From the NCBI GenBank assembly GCA_965153355.1, contig OZ231127.1, positions 43,090,001 to 43,154,000 of the forward strand: a stretch of DNA of 64,000 nt, given 5' to 3'. This DNA is from Flaccisagitta enflata (lineage: Eukaryota; Chaetognatha; Sagittoidea; Aphragmophora). Below the pieces are notes generated by a model. The model worked only from the letters and a program-made list of their open reading frames with translations, was not told the DNA's origin and did not search any database. The position numbers and the translations under genes are program-made. Shown one piece after another: positions 23,501 to 34,600 of this stretch. The first letter of the stretch is position 1, and each line of letters starts with the position of its first letter.

Positions 23501-24534
23501 TTGGTCCGTGATGGCCTGTCAAATGGCATCAAATGACATAAATTAGTCACCTTACTTCTTTAGGATTACATATTTTGCGGCATAAAAATTTTAAATCATT
23601 CGATAAGATTAAAAAGATAAGTGTCATGAAGGTGACAGACTTTTGATCTAGATTGTAGTGATGTCAAATGGTATTGTCAATTAGCCTTGAGAATTGACAT
23701 GAAATGCCTTTGTCAAATGGATGGAAAAACTGATCACAATTCAGAAAAGTTATGGACGGACCGATGGATGGACAAACCGACTGACACGGCAATGTGTGTC
23801 TGCAAATAAGAATAGTGTATAAAATAGCAGGCATAGATAATTTCAACCAAATTGGTTGAATATTTCCAAAGTTATGGGTGTTAGAACCTCTTTGGATCAA
23901 GACCACTAAGTTTGTGTAAGTGTATTCATACCGTTCTTGGAAATCTTGGATGTCTTGTCCATGGTGCTTGAGCAAGTAGTTGTATGTTTTCCTAATATTG
24001 AAATTCACTATTGAATCGGTCAAGCAACCACATGAGGGTTTGTGGCGCAATCCACACTTGCAATCCCCCAAATTTATCTGAAGTGAAAAAAAACACATCA
24101 AATTTGATTCAAAGGTCTCATTGGATTTATAGTTGTGGACGCGCAACTCTATTAGACGCTTTGCCCGTTCATTGGTCACTCCTTTGGTCTGTTGATCCAT
24201 TGGCCAGTCTGTGGTAATTGAGTCGAAAAGTGGAAGAATTAACATTTTGGATACTTTTATGCATATGTATGGAGTGGGTTTTAGGATGCGGATGGGGGTT
24301 ATATGCCCCTGCCCACCCATCCGCAACGATATTGTGACCCCGCATCACTTGTTATTTCTAGAAACTTGTTTTTTTCACAGTATGAAATACTGGAAAACAT
24401 ACCCAGTCGGCCACATCCCCATGTTTCTCCTGTCTTGATTGGCGTTCTGCTTCTGTCAGAGACTTGAGTTTTTGATTTGCCTCCAATGCTTTTCCGTAGT
24501 TTCTGCCTGTATTTGCATAATTTGTGTCTTCCAT
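13961..24534 (-). CDS. Gene A: Cys/His-rich OTU cysteine protease
   Basis: Nine exons, in transcript order: 24534-24403, 24077-23932, 23463-23370, 21005-20908, 18486-18406, 18026-17848, 16763-16171, 16035-15951 and 14502-13961. Every junction is GT-AG and every phase agrees. The sum is 1950 nt, or 649 residues plus stop. The ATG follows an in-frame TAA. Residues 50-62 (CKCGLRHKPSCGC), 109-123 (CDWHEKPACGCGKQC) and 129-147 look like metal-binding Cys/His clusters. Residues 185-243 are predicted coiled coil. Residues 245-441 are low complexity with TTNKKRSAS repeats. Residues 520-645 form an OTU fold with D528-G-N-C531 and H642 as likely catalytic residues, so deubiquitinase activity is expected from the family. 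A GTAAGT overlaps the stop (donor after 13965), so a further 3' exon is possible. The fused architecture is unfamiliar to me. Confidence 0.8.
14613..14684 (-). repeat. H1 5'-module fragment
   Basis: It reads ccagcactgcccctgcccac, then gcacgcattcagggtagccg and tatccagcctgg. No core or hairpin is present. It lies in intron 8 of gene A. Confidence 0.75.
14826..15401. mobile_element. P-type palindrome in gene A intron 8
   Basis: The outer ends are aaggtttgagacaag and its complement. Islands conserved with other P elements are: aaccatcaag and ttcctaaggcgcttt; GATAGTTCGCACTATA and its right copy agtgcgacctatc; and the centre gttacaaaattataac. The arms are about 270 bp with roughly 85 percent identity by eye. 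Noncoding. Confidence 0.85.
15630..15860 (-). other. Coding-like block in intron 8 of gene A
   Basis: After a weak acceptor (cttcactag) one frame reads KAFEGTNLFYAFKAGCLI and AEYDFLHDLYRKM, then a stop. Its phase does not fit between exons 8 and 9 of gene A. It may be an alternative exon or a relic. Confidence 0.2.
17080..17733. mobile_element. Long palindrome in gene A intron 6
   Basis: The arms of about 300 bp carry aaaaatctcaggattatgtc and its complement, gaccttatatagtat, and tgactgcagatttggattcc. The centre is near 17410. It lacks the GATAGGTCGCAC island, so it is a separate family from P. Noncoding. Confidence 0.82.
18115..18316 (+). repeat. H1 element in gene A intron 5
   Basis: It begins taggccggatacacagccac with the motif AGTCGCGTGCAGG and ends gtagtcgcacacgactaaaa. 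The core is gaccaactgaccaacc. Confidence 0.85.
18800..19415. mobile_element. P-type palindrome in gene A intron 4
   Basis: The ends are tctgtctgacaaccaatcc and its complement at about 19391-19410. The islands are gaaatctttcatggagcac, GATAGGTCACACTATATAG with right copy gagtgcgacctatc, and the centre gccactgttac-tttttt-gtaacagtgac. The arms are about 300 bp. Confidence 0.87.
19393..19653 (+). CDS. Possible terminal exon or short gene, unknown product
   Basis: An 86-codon open frame with coding-like composition from about 19432 (words LMDDNDEITTKDATKG and SKKLLDHFLNLCTDNLEL), ending FAGLIDAV and TGA. Its first codons and a possible acceptor (ttggttgtcag) lie inside the right end of the P palindrome. 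ATTAAA follows at 19677. It lies opposite gene A intron 4. I recognise no family, and it could be a fragment. Confidence 0.3.
   Translation: MDWLSDSSVVLSYPYNLELMDDNDEITTKDATKGSKKLLDHFLNLCTDNLELPKFDVNIVHTLHSVCMNLASKFRNQKFAGLIDAV
19860..20100 (+). repeat. Degenerate minisatellite (ggctgatttcagg)
   Basis: Imperfect repeats of gagggctgattt and tcaggctttagtg, related in wording to the arrays at 49790-49990 and 51690-51960. Confidence 0.65.
20110..20600. repeat. H3 fold-back element
   Basis: Two H3 hairpin ends face outward: cagcggccccgaaggggtc at left and gaccccttcggggccgctg at right, with TTCTTC/GAAGAA tracts and an inner array of ccaggcccaaatccc and its complement. At the right a 5' module in reverse order follows (gggtaccgctgaccatctaa, then cgcttttgcgactatta). 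The whole can fold into one hairpin of about 400 nt. Confidence 0.82.
21327..23085. mobile_element. Large inverted-repeat element in gene A intron 3
   Basis: The arms of about 600-700 bp share aacctttaagttaaggagat and its complement at about 23055-23075, gatggcgccgccaccccc, (GGT)n/(ACC)n, and gcatgtttctatcattttt. The middle repeats the module 'ctaaccagtggtacaatc' with gaaagcatttcaaatatgg. No long coding frame is seen. H1-related sequence is inserted at about 22400-22545. Confidence 0.85.
22400..22545 (+). repeat. H1-related double module
   Basis: Two successive ttgttgcggatgag / gggcaggggc modules surround cccccacacacacaaacata. The same modules occur at 24285-24340, 35765-35850 and 61235-61285. 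Confidence 0.65.
23738..23812 (+). repeat. H1 fragment in gene A intron 2
   Basis: tatggacggaccgatggat followed by gacacggcaatgtgtgtctg and aaataa. The hairpin is eroded. Confidence 0.6.
24131..24346 (-). repeat. H1 element (long variant) in gene A intron 1
   Basis: Left hairpin AGTTGTGGACGCGCAACT, degenerate GTCC units, aattgagtcgaaaagtgg, then the module gcccctgcccacccatccgc and aacgatattgtgacc. A close copy is at 61062-61290. Confidence 0.8.
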
Positions 24535-24642
24535 TATTGTGCAAGTTTGAGCTTTGGGAACTTCAGTCAGTTCTTACTTTCCTCGACCACTGTCAGTTCT
24601 TAGAAAAATTATGATTTTCTATTTTTGCCAGAAGGTAATAGT

Positions 24643-24778
24643 AACAAGGCCGGGTACACGGCAAGACAGTCGCGGACGGCTTGGCAGGGGCGGTAATGAA
24701 AAAACCGCTCGCAATTTAAAAAGGTTACAGGACCAACCAACACGGCAAGGTGTAGAGTCGCGTGTCCATGACTAAAAA
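24643..24778 (+). repeat. H1 element, compact
   Basis: acaaggccgggtacacggca with AGTCGCGGACGG, aaaaccgctcgcaattt, and the end agtcgcgtgtccatgac then taaaaa. It lies about 110 bp upstream of the gene A start codon. Confidence 0.85.
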
Positions 24779-25079
24779 GCACAAATTAGTAAAAATAAAG
24801 GTCTTGTTTACCACCTACAGATCAGAGTGTAATTGAATGAGAGGCCTCACTTTTAGGAATGAAAACTGTAGCACCTCCTAGAGCTCAGTTTGTTAAAGCT
24901 AGTGGTACGATTAAGATATCGTTTGATGGCTTATGTACAAATGGGGCCATCAGAGGATTATTTGAGTTTTGTTCCCCAGCTCAAGTTATATCTCTTCAAA
25001 ATGTCAAATTTAGCTGTTTTTAAACAACCCCAAAATTCTTGATTTAAACAACATTAAAGGGCTGTAATTTACATAACTT

Positions 25080-25190
25080 AAAACAAGGCCAAGTAGGCCA
25101 ATAAGGTGTGGATCGTCGAACGAATGCGTGACAGACCGACCAACAGACGGACACAGCCAATTATAGAGGTGCTTTGTCGCACCTAAAAAA
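25080..25190 (+). repeat. H1 element with AGGTGC stem
   Basis: The 5' part contains aaggtgtggatcg. The 3' hairpin is AGGTGC-TTTGTC-GCACCT (25167-25184), followed by aaaaaa. The stem differs from the usual AGTCGCG but is still paired. Confidence 0.8.
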
Positions 25191-25494
25191 CACTGTGTCG
25201 GCGCAATCTCTCATAAACTATCAAATGATATCTCAATCATACCCCTGGCTTCAACATACACTGGAATTTTGCAATGCCGGTTCAAACAATTCCCGTTAAT
25301 TTTGTTTCACAAATATTCATGAAATCATTTTAGCTTTACCATGCTTTGTCATTTACATCTCTTCGGTGCCTTTCATGCAAGAGATGTACAGATTTTCTCA
25401 TTTAGTGGTTGTTGAAAAACCCTTTGTATTAAAAAAGATCAGAGGGCACTTATATAAAGGAATGGGTTTTCTTTAATCTAACATTGCTAAATGA

Positions 25495-25660
25495 AATCCA
25501 ATGATAATCATCTCTGCAATTGTGGTACCTGTTATCTATAATGTCATCATCGTCAGTATTGTCATCATTGTCAGTATTGTCATCACCAATGACGTCCAAT
25601 GATAATCATTTTCTTCATAAATGTTGTCCAATGATAATCATTTTCTTCATTAATGTCAAA
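25495..25660 (-). repeat. Minisatellite across the last gene B exon
   Basis: The word ccaatgataatcattttctt occurs twice (about 25598 and 25630) and a shorter form a third time near 25500. gtcagtattgtcatca occurs twice near 25551-25585. The duplication changes the frame of any exon that spans it. Confidence 0.7.
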
Positions 25661-28600
25661 TCTCTCTTGTTTGGATTGGTGTTGCGACAAACTGGACATG
25701 TAGAAATTAAAGACACATTTGAGTAAATCATTGCAAGTAGAGTCAGATCTTAACATAGGCTGCTCTAGTCTAATATCAAGCTTATTAGTAATGTCTGTAA
25801 TTAGACTTTATTTTGCAAACGCTGGGAATTAGAACGTATTAATCTCACCATCGACAGCAATTGTCATCATGGAGAAATGTTTGTTCTCCTTGAGTTTCCT
25901 TTGGCCGCCTCACAAAGGGATCAATGGAATTCAAGTTGTAAAAAAAACAAGTAAAAAAACAACAAATTTTGACTTAAGCTGAACACTATCTTGAAGTTTG
26001 AGGATATTTGCTCGATCTTTAACCCACTCTTAAGAATCGGCCAAAGTAATCGCTGATGACTGGGCTCTAGGAAGGGGTGCTACAATTGTCTTTCCTAAGA
26101 GTGGGGCCTCTTGTTCAATTACACTCTGATCTGTAGATCTGTCTTCTGTTTTTGAGTATTTTCAAGCGGACAGCTGCCCAGAGCTTGACGCCAGTTGACC
26201 TGAAATGATTGTCACCAACTTCAGTGATTTCATGACTCTGATGGTGCATAGATTACATTTCTAGAAAAAAATGAAATCTGTTTGGGGCGCTTTTTAAGAT
26301 ATCTAAAAAAATATAATTATTTTACTATATTTTTTACTATAACTCTAACACTCTCCTCTCAAAAGTCATAGTACAGTGGGTTTTATTGCAGTTTCTCTTA
26401 GTTTTAGGGTTGATTAAGCTAAAACTATCACTCATGAAATCTTGTCAAAGGCGCTTTTTGAGAAATTTGAAAAAACAAAAAATTTTAACCATATTTTAAA
26501 CATAGCTTCTTTTAACTTATCAAAACCTCTTTTTATAAAGCAAATTTGTAATCCTGATAACATTTCCTTTCATTTGATATGTCACACTTTATACTTTCTT
26601 ATAGAATTATGATTTTCAATTTTTTATCCACCGTTGCAAAATTATAACGGTGGCTTAAAAATTGAAATTTTTAGTTCTTCATAAAAACATATAGTGCGAC
26701 CTATCAAATGAAAGGAAATAACATCAGGATTACAGATTTACCATCAAAAAATAGGTCTCGATGAGTTGAAAAATTTTTCATTCAAAATAAGGTTAAAATA
26801 ATCTTTTTTTCATTTTTCTCAAAAAGCGCCCCTCACAAGATTTCATAACTGTTAGTTTTAATAAAAGCACCCCTTAAACTATGACAAACTACTTAAAAAC
26901 CTACTGTACTATGACTTTTCACCTGGATTCTCGCTGAGAGGACAGTGCTTAGTGATAAATCTTTTTGCTGATTTTGACCGCATATTTGATCTCAGATGAT
27001 AGTTTCCGGTTTGTTTGATATGAAAAAAAGCTTATTTTTTGGTCACATTACTATATAAAACAATGTTAAGTAGCAAAATTTAACTTTTCATTTCTTTTGC
27101 AAAAGTATATAGTGTGACATATCAAACGAACCAGAAACTATCATCTGAGATGAAATCTGCAGTCAGAATTATCAAAAAAATTCATCACAAAGAGTTGTGG
27201 TAAAAAAAAGAATAAAATAGTACTATTTTTTTAGATGTCTTAAAAAGCGCCCCAAACAGATTTCATTTTTTCTGTAAATGTAATCTATGCACCATCAGGG
27301 TCATGAAACCACTGAAGTTTGGTGACGATCATTTCAGGTCAACTTAAGCGTTTAGCTTGGGTGATCAAAAGAGTGATAACTTAGTTGATTGTCATGGTTT
27401 GAGCTAATTTAGGTTCAATTAACAAACATAGTATTCACATTTTTTAAAGGTAATATTACCATTTTCCTAAGTAAATTTATTTATAACACCCATGAGTAAT
27501 CTCATAAATATAACACATATCCATAAATTCTGAAAATATTTATAAATTTATTTGTTATATTTCAATGAAAACTCATACCTATGTGATTTGGAGCAGTTAT
27601 TGTGAACGCCCTCGCAATCTTTCATGACTTCATCAGCTCTGGGAGTCTTCGGCTCATGGCTCTTCACCCTCATGGCCTCTTTTGCCCCTCTGGCCTGCTC
27701 TTCCTCCCCACATCTTGACCCACCACCCTCCTGATCCTCCCCACAACCTTTTCCTTGCCATGTTTTGGTCTAGCTTCCTGAACCTTCTGGATCTATTTGT
27801 GCACCCTTGCTTGATCCTAATCATCTCATTCCCTCCTGGTTTTTGCTCTTGGCTGGTCTTTTTCCTGCTGACTTTTCTTGAGCACCAGGTGGTACTTCTG
27901 AGCCAAAATTATAAGATAACGTCGTTGATTCATAATTATAATGTGTATATTATCATTCAGAGAGGCTGACTGTTGTTTGTTACTTTACTTCCACAATGAC
28001 TCCTTGTTCCCTTAATCTGCAAAAGATTATATTTATAGTAATCTGAACTTTATTTAATCCCGCAACAGAAAGGGTTGATGACATATAATATTATGAAGGC
28101 TATTATGATCAAAAGATTGTTTAGATAAAAATCATGCGCAAAAAATTTTAAGAGTATGGAACAACATTGTCAAACGGCAGCATTCAGTTTTACAAGCAGA
28201 AAGTTCAACGCTGTCTAACGCTACGAAACGCAATGCTGCTGCTCAACAGCGCGAACAACAACATTGCTCATCAGGCGCGTCTAACAACATTGTTCAATAC
28301 GCTGGTTCAACGCATTGTTCATTTACGTTGGTTCAACGCGCTGGTTCACCGCGTTGTTCAATTTGGCTGCTATTCAATGGTGCTGCAATGGCGCCAAACA
28401 GCGCGTCAATGGCGCTGTTGAACGGTTATACAACATGACAACATGATCAACACGTTGTCTAACGGCTGTTCAACGGCTGCGGAAACAACCATGGCGGATC
28501 AAACGGCGCGACACAAACGGACATTATCAGAATGGCATTGTCAATACATTGCTGTCAGCCTGGCATTGTCAAATGGCATTGTTTAATGGCATTGCTGAAT

Positions 28601-31600
28601 TATATTAATTGAACACATTGTCAAATGGTATTGCTTCGTGCGCTTTACAAAGTTTCAACCAATAAATCATTTTGAAAAAATACCAAAGATTTGCAATTTC
28701 ACCATTGACAGGCTAATAGTGGTAGCCGTTTACTGCTTTACATAAAATCATGAATCACAAACATATGTTTAGTCCTTCTGTTTAGAGACTTAATACCAAG
28801 TTTTGACCAAATTGATTGAAAAATGCTGTTTTTAAGAATGCTTCACTTATAGCTGCAGAAGGTTGTGGTAGTCAAGTCGGTCAGTTATACATGTTAAATC
28901 TTTTATGAATCAAATTCAGACAATGATCCTTCCATTTATAGATCATACTTTCAAGTTTCGAACCTAACTGTGCTGAAAATGCCAAAGATGGCACTTTTAG
29001 CTGGTAGGCCACAGGCCTGCTTGGCTAATAGCATATAATCTTTTTAAGTAACTGAACACATCTGCTGAGTCCTCCTTCCATTTAGAGACCACATACCAAG
29101 TTTCAACCAAATTGGCTGAAAATGCTGAAACATATTTTTTACTTTTTTATTGAGATATTGCAGTTGCAAGAAATGATAATAAATAGTATAAAATTTGATA
29201 ATTAAATAACACTATAATGAGTCCTTCCACTTAGACATCATATACAAGACAACTTGAAATTGGTTGAAAATTACATAAAATGCCACTTTTTTTATTAGTT
29301 AGTGTATCATATTGTTAAATGCACAATTCACAAATCAAATACATAAGTTGAGTCTTTCCATTTAGAGACTAACATACCAAGTTTCCTAAACCAAACTGTT
29401 GAAGAACAAATGGTTATAACACGTTTTTCACTTGGCTAGTAGGCTGCAGAAACAGGCTATTTCATGACACATGCTAATATCTTTATTATTCACCATGTTG
29501 AGTGTCTCGTTTCCATTTAGAGACTAAATACCAAGCTTCAACTAAATCGGTTAAAAATGAAGTCATGCTTATGTACGTTTTTCACTTTTTAGGCTGGTTG
29601 GGCCGGTTGGGTGGGTTGGATCATAACATACGCACAGGCTGCAAAGCGGCTTACCCTTGTACAACTTCCCTCCAAATATGAAGCAAATTGGTCGAGGCGT
29701 TCAAAAGTTGGCCCATTTTTAAAAGTGTGGACGACAACGACAATGACGACAACGACGACGACAACACCCACCCGCCTCAAATTATAGTCCGCGTCGGAAT
29801 GGTATTCCGTCGTGGACAAAAATGACAAAATAGATGGCTCATTTTTTCATCACAATGGACTCTCACATGAATTAATTTGAACTGTACCTCAAAAGGAATC
29901 GGTTTATGAGGCATGGGAAACAAGCTTGAGTGATTGTAGGCCAAAGTCACGGGCGGCTCGCCATTTGGACCTTTAACAGTCCTGATGATCCCCGTACCAT
30001 TTGACGCAAATCGTTTGCATGCCCATGCATGATCCATTGCCCAGACACCCTATACATGAGATTCAATTTAGATATATTACAAGTTTGAGACTTAATCAGG
30101 GTTTCACAAGAAAGGAAGTTAAACATCAAACTAGTGGAATAGTAGACACATTGGGTCAGACAAGTGGAGCCACCCCGTTAGGCAAGTGGGCCACTGGATC
30201 TAAAAAGTAAGTTAATGGGGTCAATAAGGGGGGGGTCGAATTGGGCGAAGGGGTCATTGCGTCTAGCTAGTGTGAACATCAGGGACAGGGACTGAAAAGG
30301 ACGAATAAAAAACCGTTTTTTAGAGAATATGGGAAAAGTAAGAGGAGAAAAAATATGACATAAGAGATACTTACTCGTCTTGAAGAACCAATCTGCTGAG
30401 GTGGCATTCCTTTCAGCATGTCGCGGTTTTTCTTGATTTCCGCTTGCAGGATTGGATGAATATGGTTGCACAGGTCTTTGACAATCTTGTCAAAAGTTTT
30501 CCTTCCAACCAGATCCAATCCTGAAAGAAAGCAATTTTAATTACCATTTGAATCTAAAAGCGTATCAATGAATAACCAAACCTGGTACAGTACCTTCCGA
30601 GCAAACCCGGTTAAAACTGGAGGATTAATTTTTGTTACTGTAATTTCATTTCCCAAACTTCTTTTTTTGCATCAAACTTAATTAAAAGATACTTAATTCC
30701 TTTGAACATATTTATCTGTCAAACAACTGCAGAAAGAACATCAATATTGAAGAATAACCTTGCACTGTTAGATCATGAGAGGTTCTTACTCTATCCCAGA
30801 CTCACAAATAGTACTCAAACAGATAATTATTTCAGATGCCATGTTACTAAAGTTTCATGACACCTCTTCAAAATACCAGGACAACTGTCTTTAAACTTAA
30901 CAGCTATAAACTAAAGAATTCAATCTGACTGAGCTGTCTGGTAGTTCAGAGGTGGTACCAAGGCAAACTCCAATGGTTCAAGTTAGAACACTCAATATTA
31001 ATGTTCTATACACTTTGATTTCACTAGGTTATTTTACTGCCAAACATATTTGCTGAACTAAGGATTTTTTAATTGCTATACAATATGAATAAAGTTTGAA
31101 AATGAAATTAAAGTAACAAAAATTAATCCTCCAGTTTGGTTTCGGCTGCTTGACATACTGTACTAAAACCTAACACTATCAGACACTCCTTCACCACACA
31201 CACTAATGTACCGGTTGATTCCAACTTTTCTGTACTTTTCTTGATCTCACCTTCTTTTCTTTTATTCATTTTTAGGTATTAAAGCACTTATAACTGGCTG
31301 TGTCCGTTGGTTGGTCTGTCTGCCTGTTGGATCTTTGTAACATACGAAGCTCAATCTATCCACCGTCATGACCACATTGGCCATTTACCTGCTCTTCCAT
31401 GAGCTTACTTTTACAACAATGATAATAGCGCAGTCAGATGGTCAACAGCACCCATGCCCTGCCCTGATGTTATGATTTACTGAGGAGCAGGGCAGCTGAC
31501 CTTAAGGCATCAATGACCTATGTTTTCACACATGAGGAATTTTCTCCTTTAGCAACTGGGATTAGCCTAGGCTGGTAGCCTTTGGTGATTTGGCTTGACT

Positions 31601-34600
31601 GGGATTTTGGCCTCATGGCTAGGATTTAGTTTTCGATTCAGATTAGGCCAGACTCAGATTGTGCTGAGGCTGACTTGGCCCGATACAGGATTTAGGATCT
31701 TTGAGATTGTGCTGGCCTGAGGCTTGATTTGGGCTCAACCAGGATTTGGGCCTTTGAGGCTGGTATTTAAATTGGCTATGACTTTGGCCCAAGACAGATT
31801 TCACCATAGTAGGATTTGGGACGTATTGAGAAGGAGGAGGAGGATATATAACCCTCTTATACTGTGTTATTAGGTTTTGACTTTCGTCGTTGTTTGGGTA
31901 GTAATTTGCTGAAAAAGAAGCATTGATTATAGTTTGTTTTATAAAGAAGCTCAAACAAAGATAATACAAAATGATGACTCTTCTGTAGATATTCAGGTAG
32001 TTTTGTCATGCACATGACTTGCTACCCCACTCTTTTCCTTCATCCATTCATCAATGGTCAGTCTGATGTTTGTCCATCACACTTTTACTTTTTTTATCAA
32101 TTTTATTTCTTTAAGTCATTTAAAGTAATTTAAGAGTATACAGAGTCATTCTAAGTCACGCGACTTATAGGTGTTGGCCTTGTTTTGTAAAAAAGTGTTT
32201 TTAAACATGCCCCTATTAGTAAAGATATTTTCTGGTGAATGTTATACATTTTTTTAAAGAACTTTCTTTTCAATGTTCTTAAATTTTTCATGGTTTTAAA
32301 GCTAGGATATCTTTAAAACATGGTAATCTAATTTAAATATGATATAAGTCAATGTACAATAATATAGTCAATAATATAGTCAATAATGTAGTTAAAGTAG
32401 TTAAAACAAGAACTATATGACATTTTAGATATTGTAATAAATGTTATTGAATGTTATAATGTTTTGTCACTTGATTTTATTATACTTATTGAAATAGTAA
32501 ATGGAAGAAATTCAAACTTTGATCTGCACCCTTTACAGACAAAAGTGAAATACAAGAAGTTAACCCCCCCCCAAAAAAAAAACTGTAGCACCCCCCATAC
32601 AGCATCAACTGCTGAATGAAGAAAGGCATAAGGCGGGGAATAGTAGCTTATATCAATGCAATTAGTCTTATCAGAGCAATTTTGGAATTGCATTCCTAGT
32701 ATGGAGTTACAACTTAAGTTACAACTTAAGTATGGAGTTACAACTAAAGATGCAATTTTTTGTTAGTTTTTTAGCAATAAGTTTTGACTGTGAATGAAAT
32801 TCCAAAATCCCTTTAATAAGGTTAATTGTATTGATATAAACTCCCATTCTCTTTCTTTTGCCGTTCTTTATTCAGCGGTTGAGGCTGAAGGGGGGACGCT
32901 ACAGCTTTTATGGGGGTTAACTTCTTGTATTTCACTTTCGTCTGTACTTATTTTGATAAGTATTATAATAACAAAATTTTTCCAAACAAAATAATGCCTT
33001 ATAATATTTTTAGCAGGTGGAGACATCGAAAAAGTGTGACCGATTGATCAATCATCCACATGCATGTGACTAAAAAGAGTGTACTAAGATAAAAGACAAA
33101 GATTCGATGGATATGAGAATGAAGTAACAGCAAAACAAATAAGTGAAGAAATTACCTAGAGCAGAACCAAATCTCTGGTATTTTCCATGAGATATGCCGG
33201 CGACTAAAAAGGAGGTAACAACCCTCTCTTTTAGATTGTTTGAGAAGTCGCTGCTGAAGTCAAATGTTCTCGCACAACCTCGACAGAAGAACTTGAGGGA
33301 TATGCATCCTCCCAATCTGCTTGTCCTCTGACTGAGTATGACCCAATCAGACTGCTTCTTATCGAGGAAACACCGGCACTCCTAATTATAAAGTTTTTTT
33401 GGTTTTTTTTACTAGCGAGCTTTATCGTTTTTTACAAAAATGATTAAGTATTGACCTATTAAGGTGCGGACACCTGTTTATAATCTAGAATTCTAGATGT
33501 ATTTATCCGTGCATCACTGCTCATGGATCAGATACAGTAGGACCCCGCCTCATCAGTCCCATTAGGACTGAAGATTTTTCACCTTTATCTCAGGATAACT
33601 TTTAAAGAGAGGTAAAATCACATTAAAAACTATCATTTGGGACCTAAAAATATTAACCTTTATTGATGTGAAATGTTTAAAAGCGGGGCCATTATTGCGG
33701 AGTTCCACTGTAGTTACTAATTGATGGATAGATAAAGAACCTTGGTTTTTTGCATCAAGTCGTTGAGTGCTGCAGTATCACCAAAAAACACTCCATTCGG
33801 ATCAACTTTGGTGCTGGCCTTGGCGCCTTCGGGATCGACAAAATCAGGATCATCGTCGTCCTCCCAAAGATCATCGTCATCATCGTTGCTATCCTCGTCA
33901 TCGCTACTATCCTCTTCATCGCTGTTGTCTGATGATTAGCAAGCATAATTTTGTAAGGTTATTGAATATGAACACGCGGTCACAATATCGATGTACACTC
34001 TTTTAAAGTAGAGCATTGTGGGCCAACTGACAAACCAATCAATGAACAGACATAGCATACACTTTTTTTTCATAAGAACATTATTTTTTATCCGCTACGG
34101 AATATCATTCCGACGCGGAGTATAATTCAAGGTGGGTGGGTGTCGTAGTTGTCGTTGTTGTCGTCGTCACAGATTTTAAAGAATGGCTAACTTTTTTATG
34201 CTTTGACCAATTCGGTTCATATTTGGTGAGAAGTTGTACACCGTCTTTAAATCGAAATGGCAAATAGTAAACCTTTGTAGCTCCAAAACTGTTAGCCCAA
34301 AAGCCTTGAAATTTTCAGTAAATGTTGGTAACAACTGACCATTTTGTCATGCCAAAACTCAGATTTTGTAACTGAATAGGCTGGTGGTCATTAAAGCATT
34401 GACATGCTATCAATTTTATGGAAAAAAATCAATTTGCCCCAGCTATACTTGGAAGAATCTTTTTTTTTTTAATGTTTATTTCCTGATTAAGCAAGCTTGA
34501 ACCCTGGGGTTGGTCTTAAATGAAGAGTTACAAATCATGAATATAAATTCTGCTTGAAAATTTCATTATTCTATTGTATTTATGAAGATTTGAATGATTT

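Noticed and set aside
31843-31908. Possible gene B exon (NYYPNNDESQNLITQYKR)
   Set aside because: It has a good acceptor, but exon 33381-33156 joins 30520-30375 directly in phase with a sensible protein, and this block runs into an H3 repeat.
33741-33928. Plus-strand Ser-rich frames
   Set aside because: Shadows of the acidic minus-strand exon of gene B.
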